NCBI GenBank assembly: GCA_902767175.1
Contig: CACXGH010000012.1
Location: 1-7,116, forward strand
Direction: 5' to 3'
Source of the DNA: an uncultured Ruminococcus sp.
Lineage (GTDB): Bacteria > Bacillota > Clostridia > Oscillospirales > Acutalibacteraceae
Length of the DNA: 7,116 nucleotides
Shown here: positions 1 through 5,998 of the stretch, piece after piece
Numbering within the stretch: the stretch's first letter is position 1
How the letters are laid out: every line of letters begins with the position of its first letter
Translations under genes and position numbers: made by a program
Notes under the pieces: generated by a model
Database searches by the model: none
Seen by the model: the letters and a program-made list of their open reading frames with translations, nothing else
What the model was told of the DNA's origin: nothing

Positions 1-75
1 GTCCGGTGGACACCTCTGCCGAAGGCAGAAGCACCGACCGAGCCGGCAGGCGAGACTCGGGGGACATCGACGCTT
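1..75. other. GC-rich hairpin-dense segment, truncated by window edge
   Basis: This stretch is markedly GC-rich, and composition drops abruptly to AT-rich at about position 76. Several complementary arms nest: GTCC 1-4 with GGAC 62-65, GGTG 5-8 with CACC 32-35, TCTGCC 15-20 with GGCAGA 24-29 around a GAA loop, and CCGAG 38-42 with CTCGG 56-60. Together they would form a three-way-junction fold if transcribed. All three plus frames stay open until stops at 80-90, as expected of GC-rich DNA, and none reads as a protein I recognise. It could be the 3' end of a structured RNA, the end of a repeat or mobile element, or the tail of a coding gene. I do not recognise it as RNase P RNA, tmRNA, SRP RNA, 5S rRNA or a group II intron domain V. 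Confidence 0.35.
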
Positions 76-83
76 GTTATAAT
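75..83 (+). promoter_or_regulatory. Extended -10 promoter for the XRE gene
   Basis: The sequence TGTTATAAT is a perfect TGnTATAAT extended -10. No good -35 lies 17 bp upstream because that DNA is the GC-rich block, but extended -10 promoters can do without one. Transcription would begin near 89-91, just ahead of the palindrome at 93-120, leaving a leader of about 90 nt before the GTG start at 182. A weaker alternative, TTGATA 139-144 with TATATA 161-166, would place the start point on or beyond the ribosome binding site and is less likely. Confidence 0.45.
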
Positions 84-92
84 TAATTAAGA

Positions 93-120
93 GATTTTAG
101 GTTATATATGACCTAAAGTC
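93..120. promoter_or_regulatory. 28-bp palindrome, probable operator of the XRE regulator
   Basis: The two halves match at 12 of 14 base pairs, with TTTAGGT at 96-102, an ATATAT centre at 104-109 and ACCTAAA at 111-117. The mismatched pairs are 95/118 and 103/110. It sits directly after the predicted transcription start and about 60 bp before an HTH gene, the usual place for an autoregulatory operator bound by an XRE dimer. As RNA it could also form a hairpin, both mismatches being G-U wobbles. No T-tract follows, so it is not a terminator. Confidence 0.5.
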
Positions 121-181
121 AATACGATTTTTCATTATTTGATAAAATTTGTACATATTATATATACGGAGCTGTCAAGAT

Positions 182-430
182 GTGGGCTATTATTACAAAC
201 GGCTGAAAGAGCTTAGGAACGACAATGACTATACGCAGAAATATATAGCGGAGTATCTAAATATAAGACAGGAATATTACAGCAAGTATGAGCTGGGCAA
301 GATAGAAATACCTGCCCATATGATAAAACAGCTTGCTTTGCTTTATCATGTTTCTTCGGACTATATCCTTGAACTGTCCGATGAGGAACGAAAAATACTC
401 CAATATCCTGTCCCCGACAATAAAAAATAA
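182..430 (+). CDS. XRE-family helix-turn-helix transcriptional regulator
   Basis: This is an 82-residue single-domain DNA-binding protein of the Cro/C1 (XRE, HTH_3) type. The helix-turn-helix covers about residues 6-62: a KRLKELR first helix, TQKYIAEYL (18-26) as helix 2, then the recognition helix around IRQEYYSKYELGK (28-40) and the typical end LALLYHVSSDYIL (51-63). A short acidic tail follows, with no second effector domain. I chose GTG at 182 because GGAG at 168-171 lies 10 nt upstream and the protein then begins just before the domain, as usual for this family. A TTG at 149 in the same frame would add 11 residues without a ribosome binding site. The palindrome at 93-120 suggests autoregulation. 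The target genes are unknown; the adjacent symporter gene is the obvious candidate, by position only. Stand-alone XRE proteins also occur on mobile elements, and the odd DNA to its left leaves that possible. Confidence 0.85.
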   Translation: MGYYYKRLKELRNDNDYTQKYIAEYLNIRQEYYSKYELGKIEIPAHMIKQLALLYHVSSDYILELSDEERKILQYPVPDNKK

Positions 431-450
431 CAGCGGTTTCAGATATATTA

Positions 451-487
451 AGCGACAGCATACGGTACAGTGCTGCCGCTTTGTTTT
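451..487 (+). terminator. Rho-independent terminator after the XRE gene
   Basis: The stem pairs AGCG-CAGCA (451-460) with TGCTG-CGCT (471-480), with one A/C mismatch (455/476) and a 10-nt loop, followed by TTGTTTT. It starts 20 nt after the regulator's stop codon and separates the regulator from the symporter gene. Confidence 0.75.
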
Positions 488-492
488 ATCTC

Positions 493-525
493 CCCCTTTC
501 CGTGCATATAATTGCCGAAAAGGGG
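493..525 (+). promoter_or_regulatory. Stem masking the symporter's ribosome binding site, with -10-like box in the loop
   Basis: CCCCTTT-CG (493-502) pairs with CG-AAAGGGG (516-525), giving 9 of 10 pairs. The 3' arm contains the AGGGG Shine-Dalgarno sequence (521-525) of the symporter start at 533. The 13-nt loop (503-515) contains TATAAT at 507-512, a perfect -10 hexamer with only poor -35 candidates upstream. Read-through RNA from the XRE gene would carry the whole stem with the SD hidden. RNA starting from the loop's -10 box would begin near 518 and lack the 5' arm, leaving the SD free. The pairing is visible; the regulatory reading is inference. Confidence 0.4.
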
Positions 526-532
526 TGTTCGT

Positions 533-1933
533 GTGGAATTTGTTCAGGCTGTCAATGCAAGGATAAATAATCTTGTCTGGGGACCGTATATGCTGCTTCT
601 GCTGGTGGGTGTGGGTGTATTCTATACTGTAAAGCTGAGGTGCTTTCAGCTGTTTGGCTTTAAGAAATGGTGGAACAGCACCTTTATGTCACTTTTCAGA
701 AAAAACGGCAAGGATAAAAGCAAAGAGGGCATTTCGCCTCTGCAGGCTGTTTCTACTGCCCTTGCAGGCTCGGTAGGCACGGGAAATATTGTCGGTGTGG
801 CGAATGCCGTATCTATAGGCGGTGCAGGAGCGGTTTTCTGGATGTGGATAGCCGCATTTTTCGGTATGGCAACGGTTTTTGCCGAAAATGTACTCGGAGT
901 AAAGTACAGAATAAGAAAAAACGGAAAATATGTCGGAGGACCTATGTATTATATAGATAAGGGACTCGGCTGCAAATGGCTTGCTGTTGTATTTGCCGCA
1001 GCCTGTACCTTAGCGGCTCTCGGAATGGGCAATATGACACAGAGCAACTCCGTTGCAGGGGCTTTGAAACAGAGCTTCGGAATACCGACATTCATAAGCG
1101 GAGGCATTCTTTCCGTTATTGTAGGGCTTATCATTTTCGGCGGTATCGGCAGAATAGCAGGCATTACGGAAAAGCTTGTTCCCGTTATGACAGGGCTGTA
1201 TCTTATAGGCGTCATTGCCGTTATAGCAATAAATTACAGCCGTGTTCCCTCTGCTGCTGCAAGCATTATCACACAGGCTTTCGATATCCGTGCCGTTTCG
1301 GGAGGTGCTGCAGGCTGTGTTATGTCCCGTGCGATAAAATACGGTATTTCAAGGGGTGTTTTCTCCAACGAAGCAGGTCTCGGCACTTCCCCTATCGTTC
1401 ATTCTGCCGCTGAGACAGATGATCCGTACAAGCAGGGATATTGGGGTGTATTTCAGGTATTTGTGGATACTATCGTCCTGTGTACGCTTATGGCGCTGTG
1501 TATTCTTACGACAGACTGTGATATAAACGGACTTGACGGTATACAGCTCAGTACACTTTCATTTGAAAAGGCTCTCGGCAGTGCAGGAGGACTGTTCATG
1601 TCATTGTCGATAGTGCTTTTCGCTTTCGGAACACTTGTGTCATGGTCTTATTACGGAGAAAAAAGCCTTGAATACCTCACAGGCGGAAAATACATTTATG
1701 TCTATAGAATACTGTATATCATATTTACCTTTATCGGCTGTATAACAAGTCTGTCACTTGTATGGGAGCTGTCCGATACACTTAACGGCATTATGGCTAT
1801 TCCTAACCTTGCCGCTCTGATTCTTCTCTCAGGCAAGATCAGGTACAGTGAGCTTTCTGACGGAAAAAACAGACTGAAAAAACACCATAATCTAACCAAT
1901 ATGAGAAATATCGTCTCTGATAAGCCAAACTGA
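533..1933 (+). CDS. AGCS-family sodium:alanine/glycine symporter
   Basis: This integral membrane protein co-transports small neutral amino acids (alanine, glycine) with Na+, as known for the AGCS/AlsT/DagA family. At 466 residues it has normal family length. Visible family hallmarks are GSVGTGNIVGVA (79-90), GGPMYYI (135-141), GGIGRIAG (203-210) and the diagnostic SNEAGLGTSPIVHSAAETD (278-296). Roughly ten to eleven hydrophobic segments run from about residue 17 to 433, and the last 30 residues are polar and probably cytosolic. The GTG at 533 is preferred because AGGGG at 521-525 lies 7 nt upstream and the protein then begins MEFVQAVNARIN, like relatives; an in-frame TTG at 512 lacks a ribosome binding site. 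No clear terminator follows, so some read-through into the lipoprotein gene is possible. Substrate and coupling ion are inferred from the family: Na+ is typical, and alanine versus glycine cannot be decided here. Confidence 0.95.
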   Translation: MEFVQAVNARINNLVWGPYMLLLLVGVGVFYTVKLRCFQLFGFKKWWNSTFMSLFRKNGKDKSKEGISPLQAVSTALAGSVGTGNIVGVANAVSIGGAGAVFWMWIAAFFGMATVFAENVLGVKYRIRKNGKYVGGPMYYIDKGLGCKWLAVVFAAACTLAALGMGNMTQSNSVAGALKQSFGIPTFISGGILSVIVGLIIFGGIGRIAGITEKLVPVMTGLYLIGVIAVIAINYSRVPSAAASIITQAFDIRAVSGGAAGCVMSRAIKYGISRGVFSNEAGLGTSPIVHSAAETDDPYKQGYWGVFQVFVDTIVLCTLMALCILTTDCDINGLDGIQLSTLSFEKALGSAGGLFMSLSIVLFAFGTLVSWSYYGEKSLEYLTGGKYIYVYRILYIIFTFIGCITSLSLVWELSDTLNGIMAIPNLAALILLSGKIRYSELSDGKNRLKKHHNLTNMRNIVSDKPN

Positions 1934-1944
1934 AAAATAAGATA

Positions 1945-1973
1945 TTGACTTAGATAAAACTAACCGTTAAAAT
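1945..1973 (+). promoter_or_regulatory. Sigma-A-type promoter of the lipoprotein gene
   Basis: TTGACT (1945-1950) and TAAAAT (1968-1973) are separated by exactly 17 bp, five of six matches in each box. Transcription would start near 1980, giving a leader of about 48 nt. The leader holds two SD-like purine runs, GGGAGG at 2003-2008 and a G7 tract with GAAG at 2013-2022. The first can pair with CTCC at 1994-1997. Confidence 0.65.
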
Positions 1974-2027
1974 AAAAATAAACAACACGAACGCTCCTTT
2001 TCGGGAGGTATCGGGGGGGAAGTATAA

Positions 2028-3374
2028 ATGAAAAGGACAGGAATTATTCTGCTGCTCTGTGCAATGGTACTGACTTTCGCATCATGCTCGTCAGGTAAGA
2101 ATACAGAAAAAGGCGAAAGTATCAATGGCACGGACAACGGTACAATAAAATATACACAGGTCTATGCCGATAACGGCGACACCCCGTATGACGTGCCAAA
2201 GCCAAGTACAGCAGAACAGGATATGCAGTTTTCCTTCATTCCTGAAAGCAGTTCATCATGTACAGAGAGTGAGGCATCACGGCAGAATACAGATGAAAGC
2301 ATTCCTGAGATAATTAACTCACAGTACGATGAAAAGAGCAGAGAAGCAGTCCTGCCAGGCATACCTGAAAGCACTTTTTCAGAGGAAAGTGATAAAGAAA
2401 CTCACAGTTCCGAAAGCGATCAGAACGATAACAGCAGCGAGGTATCCTACCATTCTGAAAAGCCGTATCAGAACAGCAGCTCTGAGACGGAGAAAAGCTC
2501 AGCTGAGCAGAGTGAAACGAGCAATATTTCAGAGGAAAGCCCGAAGCCCGGAGAAAACAGCAGTGCAGAGCCTGAAAGCAGCACAAAGGTGCAGGCAGGC
2601 TATGCGTCATTCACGATAAGCTGGGATAAGGTCAAAGGTGCCGATGGATATATCGTGCAGTATTGGGAAAGAGGAAAATATCCCGAGGAACAGACAAATG
2701 TTATCGGAACGACTGATACGGAGCTTACTGTTAAAGGGCTGAAAGCCGGTACGGTATACTATGTGAGATTCAGTTCTTATCATATAGAAAGAAGCAGCAA
2801 AATATATTCGGAATGGAGTAAAGTAATGCCTGTAAAAATAAAAAAGCCCGTCACAATTGACGGAGTAACATATATTGATGACATCATAATAGTAAACAAA
2901 ACATATAACCTGCCAAGAGACTATGGAAACGGTCTGACCGATGAAACGGTTTCGGCATTCAACGAAATGACAGCCGCTGCCGCAAAGGACGGTATAAGCT
3001 TATGGATCAAATCGGGCTTCAGAAGCTATGACACACAGGATTTCACATACCATTTCTTTGTAAACGACAGAGGTGTTGAGCTTGCCGACCTTGCATCAGC
3101 CCGTCCGGGACATTCTGAACACCAGACAGGTCTTGCTATTGATGTAAACAGTACCTCAGACCTTTTTGCAGGAACTCCCGAAGCAATATGGCTTGAAAAA
3201 AACTGCTTTAAATTCGGCTTTATAATCCGTTATCCTAAGGATAAGACAGCTGTCACGGGCTATAAATATGAGCCGTGGCACATAAGATATATCGGAAAAA
3301 GCAAGGCTGAGGAAATAACGAGATCAGGTCTGACCTTAGAGGAATACTACGGGCTTACATCTGTGTACGGATAA
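2028..3374 (+). CDS. Lipoprotein with Ser/Glu-rich stalk, FN3 domain and VanY-type D,D-carboxypeptidase domain
   Basis: This 448-residue protein is predicted to be anchored on the outer face of the membrane and to trim the terminal D-Ala from peptidoglycan stem peptides (M15B family role). Residues 1-19 are a lipoprotein signal ending in the lipobox FASC, so Cys20 would be lipidated. Residues 21-187 are low-complexity and rich in Ser, Glu, Asn and Pro, a probable wall-spanning stalk. A fibronectin type III-like domain follows at about 188-272. The peptidase domain covers about 275-440 and shows SGFRS (329-333), SEHQTGLAID (363-372) with presumed zinc ligands His365 and Asp372, and EPWH (415-418) with catalytic Glu415 and zinc ligand His418, so the active site looks intact. 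The ATG at 2028 is set by the signal peptide and a purine-rich SD. It has its own promoter and is convergent with hslO. D,D- versus L,D-specificity cannot be read directly. Nothing nearby (no vanHAX, no VanS/VanR) suggests glycopeptide resistance; wall maturation is likelier. Confidence 0.92.
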   Translation: MKRTGIILLLCAMVLTFASCSSGKNTEKGESINGTDNGTIKYTQVYADNGDTPYDVPKPSTAEQDMQFSFIPESSSSCTESEASRQNTDESIPEIINSQYDEKSREAVLPGIPESTFSEESDKETHSSESDQNDNSSEVSYHSEKPYQNSSSETEKSSAEQSETSNISEESPKPGENSSAEPESSTKVQAGYASFTISWDKVKGADGYIVQYWERGKYPEEQTNVIGTTDTELTVKGLKAGTVYYVRFSSYHIERSSKIYSEWSKVMPVKIKKPVTIDGVTYIDDIIIVNKTYNLPRDYGNGLTDETVSAFNEMTAAAAKDGISLWIKSGFRSYDTQDFTYHFFVNDRGVELADLASARPGHSEHQTGLAIDVNSTSDLFAGTPEAIWLEKNCFKFGFIIRYPKDKTAVTGYKYEPWHIRYIGKSKAEEITRSGLTLEEYYGLTSVYG

Positions 3375-3385
3375 AAGAAATCACT

Positions 3386-3430
3386 GAAAAAGCGCACCGG
3401 CAATTTCCGCATTCACGGAATTGCCGGTGC
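3386..3430 (-). terminator. Strong terminator of the hslO operon, possibly bidirectional
   Basis: A 15-bp stem with one bulged T pairs GCACCGGCAATT-CCG (3394-3409) with CGGAATTGCCGGTGC (3416-3430) around a 6-nt loop. On the minus strand it begins 6 nt after the hslO stop and is followed by GCTTTTTC (3393-3386), a good terminator. On the plus strand the following bases (ATATTATTATTTG) are only moderately T-rich, yet no other terminator serves the convergent lipoprotein gene, so it probably works both ways. Confidence 0.8.
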
Positions 3431-3436
3431 ATATTA

Positions 3437-4390
3437 TTATTTGTCCTCTTTTGTGTCTGTGCTGTCCTTCATAACATCGTTTCCTGTACCGCTGTCATCA
3501 CTGTGTCTTGCTTTAATTATCTGTTCAAGCTGGAGTCTGGAAAATCTGTGCTTTTTCTTGCAGAAGTGACATATAGCCTGAGCATATCCTTTTTCATCGG
3601 CAAGCGAACGCACATCGTCATCACTGAGCGTTGAAAAGGCATCTATGATCTTTTCACGGCTGCATGAGCAGGCATACCGCAGGGGTGTTTCATCAAGTAT
3701 CTCAACATCAAAGCCCTTCAGAGCCGTTTTGCAGATTTCTTCCATGCTCATACCCTTTGCAAGCATTGTTGTCATAGGCTCAAGCTCGGATACATTCTTT
3801 TCAAGCTTATCTATCGTGTCGTCACCTGCTCCGGGAAGAAGCTGTATGAGCAGACCTCCTGCTAAAAGCACCTGATGATCCTCCTTATCCAAAAGAACCC
3901 CAAGAGCACATACAGTAGGAATCTGCTCGCTTGCGGCATAATAGTTTGTAATATCCTCGGCTATCTCTCCCGAAACAAGCGGTACCTGTCCGACATAAGG
4001 CTCGCCTGTACCGTAGTCACGCATTACGTTGAGTATTCCCGTTTTTCCAACAGCCTTTGCTACATTCAGCTTTCCGTTCGGATAATACTCTGTAGGACAG
4101 TCGGGATTCTGTACATAGCCTTTGACATTTCCCTTGCTGTCGGAAACTGCAATAACGGCGCCTGTTTCGCTTTCGTCTCCCTTTATTCTCAGTGTTATGC
4201 TCGCATTTTCCTGCTTGAGCTGTGCGCCCATTATTGCGGCAGCCGTCAGGAGTCTGCCGAGTGCGGCACTTGCCGCAGGAGATGTCAGATGTATCCTTGC
4301 TCCCGTATAAACCAGATCTGTTGTATCTGCGGCACAAGCCATAACTGCCCCGTCAGATGTGATACAGCGAATAATTCTGTCATTGCTCAT
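3437..4390 (-). CDS. hslO: Hsp33 redox-regulated chaperone (33 kDa chaperonin)
   Basis: Hsp33 is a cytosolic holdase that is off when reduced, with four cysteines binding zinc. It turns on under oxidative unfolding, when those cysteines form disulfides and zinc is released. The 317-residue product has the family's usual length plus a charged tail of about 20 residues. The N-terminal part carries conserved Hsp33 sequence, including LGRLLTAAAIMGAQLK (44-59) and GYVQNP (91-96). The C-terminal redox switch is complete: CSC at 241-243 and CHFC at 274-277. The ATG at 4390 overlaps the TGA of the upstream methyltransferase gene (ATGA, 4387-4390), and AAGGAAG lies about 10 nt before it inside that gene, so translation is probably coupled. 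It is the last gene of a three-gene operon. The identity is secure; regulation by the first gene's product is only inference. Confidence 0.96.
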   Translation of the reverse strand: MSNDRIIRCITSDGAVMACAADTTDLVYTGARIHLTSPAASAALGRLLTAAAIMGAQLKQENASITLRIKGDESETGAVIAVSDSKGNVKGYVQNPDCPTEYYPNGKLNVAKAVGKTGILNVMRDYGTGEPYVGQVPLVSGEIAEDITNYYAASEQIPTVCALGVLLDKEDHQVLLAGGLLIQLLPGAGDDTIDKLEKNVSELEPMTTMLAKGMSMEEICKTALKGFDVEILDETPLRYACSCSREKIIDAFSTLSDDDVRSLADEKGYAQAICHFCKKKHRFSRLQLEQIIKARHSDDSGTGNDVMKDSTDTKEDK

Positions 4391-5142
4391 GATAATATCT
4401 TCCTTACTACATAAATTTCTCTTTGAGAATCATCTTTCGGCTCTGCCAGATAATTCTCATCATAAACCGCCTCGATATAAAGTCCTGCCTGTTCAAGCAT
4501 TTCTTTCATCTGTGCTCTTGTATAGGCTCTCTCTGAAAACTGCTCGGAGCTTCTTTTATAGAGCCTTCCCTCAGGCTCAAAAAAGTCAAGTGTAATAATA
4601 ACTCTGTTGTTATGCTCTATGTAATTATTCTGCCAGGCGCAGAATACACCCTCCATATCGTAAATATAGCAGTTATCACCAAGAATGACCTTATGTTTAT
4701 AGACAGTGTTGCAGTCAAAAACGAACAATCCGTCATCATCGAGGTATTCTGCTACCCTTCTGAATGTCTTAACGACATCGGCAGATGATGAAAGATGGTT
4801 AATGCTGTCAAGTGTACATATACAGGTATTAATACTTCCGTAAAGCTCAAGCTCCTGCATTTTCTGGCACAGAAACAGTGTTTGTCTTCCGTCCTCGGCA
4901 AATTTCTGCTGGGCTACTGACAGCATCTCCGAGGAAGCGTCTGCTCCGAAGATATCCACTCCCCTTCTGCTCAGTTCAAGTGTCAGACTGCCTGTTCCGC
5001 AGGCAAGGTCAAGAGTAAGCCCCGGCTCATGCTCATGACGGGCAAATATCTCCATGAGCATATCCGCTCTTTTATCGTATCCTGCATTCAGGGTAAGAGC
5101 ATCGTAAAATTCAGCAAAATAAGAATAAGATACAGCACCCAC
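4387..5142 (-). CDS. Class I SAM-dependent methyltransferase, YqeM-like
   Basis: This 251-residue cytosolic protein has a Rossmann-type methyltransferase fold. Motif I is LDLACGTG (44-51), the acidic SAM-ribose contact is Asp68 in FGADAS (65-70), and DSINHL (112-117) with LFVFDCNT (139-146) mark the later core strands. An N-terminal YSYFAEFYDAL segment and a C-terminal half with FSERAYTRAQMKEMLEQAG (202-220) resemble the B. subtilis YqeM group, whose substrate I do not know. The start is GTG at 5142, supported by GAAGGAGA at 5149-5156, which lies inside the end of the upstream gene; the intergenic gap is only 2 nt. The stop overlaps the hslO start by four bases. In Bacillus yqeM sits beside rsfS/yqeK-type genes; here it is paired with yerC and hslO, a different setting. 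The fold is certain, but the substrate could be a small molecule, RNA or protein and cannot be read from the sequence. Confidence 0.88.
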   Translation of the reverse strand: MGAVSYSYFAEFYDALTLNAGYDKRADMLMEIFARHEHEPGLTLDLACGTGSLTLELSRRGVDIFGADASSEMLSVAQQKFAEDGRQTLFLCQKMQELELYGSINTCICTLDSINHLSSSADVVKTFRRVAEYLDDDGLFVFDCNTVYKHKVILGDNCYIYDMEGVFCAWQNNYIEHNNRVIITLDFFEPEGRLYKRSSEQFSERAYTRAQMKEMLEQAGLYIEAVYDENYLAEPKDDSQREIYVVRKILS

Positions 5143-5144
5143 TG

Positions 5145-5453
5145 TTATTCTCCTTCATTCTTTTTTTCGTCCTTCATACGTTCTATTGTCAGCGCATAGC
5201 CGTCACTGCCGTAGTTCAATGCTCTGTTCACACGGCTTATAGTAGCCGTACTTGCGCCTGTCTGATCAACGATCTTAGTATATATTTCGCCCGCATCAAG
5301 CATTCTCGCAACTGCATAGCGCTGTGACATTGCTTTAAGCTCCGGTACGGTACAGAGGTCATCAAAGAAAGCATAGCACTCCTCTACAGTTCTGAGGGTC
5401 AGAATCGCATTGAATAAAGCGTCTGTATTTTCATTTTTGATTTTGGTATTCAT
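5145..5453 (-). CDS. yerC: YerC/YecD-family TrpR-like DNA-binding protein
   Basis: This 102-residue protein of the TrpR superfamily is the length expected for the YerC/YecD group. Residues 11-55 form the helical core, with LTLRTVEECYAFFDDLCTVPEL (18-39) and the conserved AMSQRYAVARML (41-52). The helix-turn-helix follows at about 57-79 (YTKIVDQTGASTATISRVNRAL). The tail is short and highly charged. Members are presumed regulators; unlike true TrpR, tryptophan binding is not established, and no trp genes are nearby. The ATG at 5453 is supported by AGGGAGG about 9 nt upstream. It is the first gene of the operon with the methyltransferase and hslO and has its own promoter, so it may control its own operon (inference from position). 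The family assignment is strong; the gene symbol is carried over from the Bacillus homologue. Confidence 0.9.
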   Translation of the reverse strand: MNTKIKNENTDALFNAILTLRTVEECYAFFDDLCTVPELKAMSQRYAVARMLDAGEIYTKIVDQTGASTATISRVNRALNYGSDGYALTIERMKDEKKNEGE

Positions 5454-5492
5454 TTTAAGGCCTCCCTCATACTGATATTTTATTACTATAAC

Positions 5493-5521
5493 ATTTTATC
5501 ATATCAAAGTATAAAAGTAAA
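5493..5521 (-). promoter_or_regulatory. Promoter of the yerC-methyltransferase-hslO operon
   Basis: Read on the minus strand, TTTACT (5521-5516) is followed after 17 bp by TAAAAT (5498-5493). The -10 is preceded by TGA, giving an extended -10 (TGnTAAAAT). Transcription would start near 5486, about 33 nt before the yerC ATG. No clear dyad overlaps it to mark an operator. Confidence 0.6.
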
Positions 5522-5667
5522 TACAATTTTATGATAATTAATTTACTGCCGTATGATATATTCCGACAACGATCCATATTTTATAAAGTAAGCAAAAAAT
5601 TATCTTTTTTTACAAAAAGAACAAGAGAAAGATTTTCAGTTTTCACGAATAAAAATCCGAATAAATA

Positions 5668-5696
5668 TTGATTATTCAAAGATTTTATGATATAAT
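5668..5696 (+). promoter_or_regulatory. Strong sigma-A promoter of the ferredoxin gene
   Basis: TTGATT (5668-5673), a 17-bp spacer and a perfect TATAAT (5691-5696) preceded by TGA (extended -10) make this the best promoter in the window. The start point is near 5703, and AAAGGAGG follows at 5712-5719. The rest of the divergent spacer (5522-5667) is very AT-rich. Its only visible structure is a 7-bp A/T-rich hairpin, TCTTTTT 5603-5609 with AAAAAGA 5614-5620; the AT-rich DNA could act as an UP-like element. Confidence 0.85.
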
Positions 5697-5726
5697 ACAT
5701 GAAACAAAAATAAAGGAGGCATTTTT

Positions 5727-5897
5727 ATGGCTTACAAAATTACTGATGACTGCATTTCCTGCGGTGCTTGTGCAGCAGAATGTCCCGCCGGTGCTATCGC
5801 TGAGGGCGACGGCAAGTACGAGATCGACGCTGACGCTTGTCTCGATTGCGGCGCTTGTGCAGGTGTCTGTCCTGTAGGCGCTCCCACAGAGGGCTAA
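5727..5897 (+). CDS. Clostridial-type 2[4Fe-4S] ferredoxin
   Basis: This 56-residue cytosolic low-potential electron carrier matches the standard length of clostridial ferredoxins. Two CxxCxxCxxxCP motifs are intact: Cys9, 12, 15, 19 and Cys38, 41, 44, 48. In this family each cluster takes three cysteines from one motif and the fourth from the other. The likely role is shuttling electrons between pyruvate:ferredoxin oxidoreductase, hydrogenase and Rnf/electron-bifurcating enzymes in fermentation (family knowledge; none of these are in the window). The ATG at 5727 has AAAGGAGG 7 nt upstream. Codon use is biased to GCT, GGC, TGT and GAC, more GC-rich than its flanks, consistent with very high expression. 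It is monocistronic, framed by a strong promoter and terminator. A larger open frame over the same bases in another phase is a shadow. Confidence 0.97.
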   Translation: MAYKITDDCISCGACAAECPAGAIAEGDGKYEIDADACLDCGACAGVCPVGAPTEG

Positions 5898-5915
5898 ACA
5901 AAACTAAACATTGAC

Positions 5916-5953
5916 AAGAGCCGGTATGGAAACATATCGGCTCTTTGTATTTT
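5916..5953 (+). terminator. Rho-independent terminator of the ferredoxin gene
   Basis: A 13-bp stem, AAGAGCCGGTATG (5916-5928) with CATATCGGCTCTT (5933-5945), has one G-U pair and a GAAA tetraloop. TTGTATTTTATT follows. It ends the ferredoxin transcript, so sigG downstream needs its own promoter. Confidence 0.92.
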
Positions 5954-5998
5954 ATTAACACAGATTGACAATAATAAACTCACTGATATTGTTTTGAT

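Noticed and set aside
1..75. Minus-strand gene starting at ATG 67-65
   Set aside because: No SD precedes it, only 22 codons are visible and the sequence is not recognisable; GC-rich DNA opens all frames by chance.
149..181. TTG at 149 as start of the XRE protein
   Set aside because: No SD precedes it and the added residues are outside the HTH domain; GTG at 182 has GGAG 10 nt upstream.
512..532. TTG at 512 as start of the symporter
   Set aside because: It overlaps the -10-like box and lacks an SD; the SD at 521-525 serves GTG 533.
488..532. Glycine or other riboswitch ahead of the AGCS symporter
   Set aside because: AGCS genes are often glycine-riboswitch controlled, but only 45 nt separate the previous terminator from the start and no gcvT-type aptamer core is visible.
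976..1413. Plus-strand frame of 145 codons inside the symporter gene
   Set aside because: It is a frame-shifted shadow with Arg/Cys/Tyr-rich composition inside a well-conserved coding region.
2314..2619. Short frames on both strands across the Ser/Glu-rich linker
   Set aside because: They are by-products of the repetitive AGC/GAA codon composition; none has an SD or a known motif.
2028..3374. Vancomycin resistance (vanY of a van cluster)
   Set aside because: Only the peptidase family matches; no vanHAX, vanS/R or vanZ genes are present, and the stalk-FN3 lipoprotein layout is unlike van-cluster VanY.
3875..4414. Long plus-strand open frame (179 codons) opposite hslO
   Set aside because: It is antisense to a clear Hsp33 gene, has no SD and gives Cys/Ser-rich shadow sequence with no recognisable domain.
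5668..5877. Open frame of 69 codons over the ferredoxin region in another phase
   Set aside because: It begins at the -35 of the ferredoxin promoter, is out of phase with the conserved cysteine motifs and has no SD.
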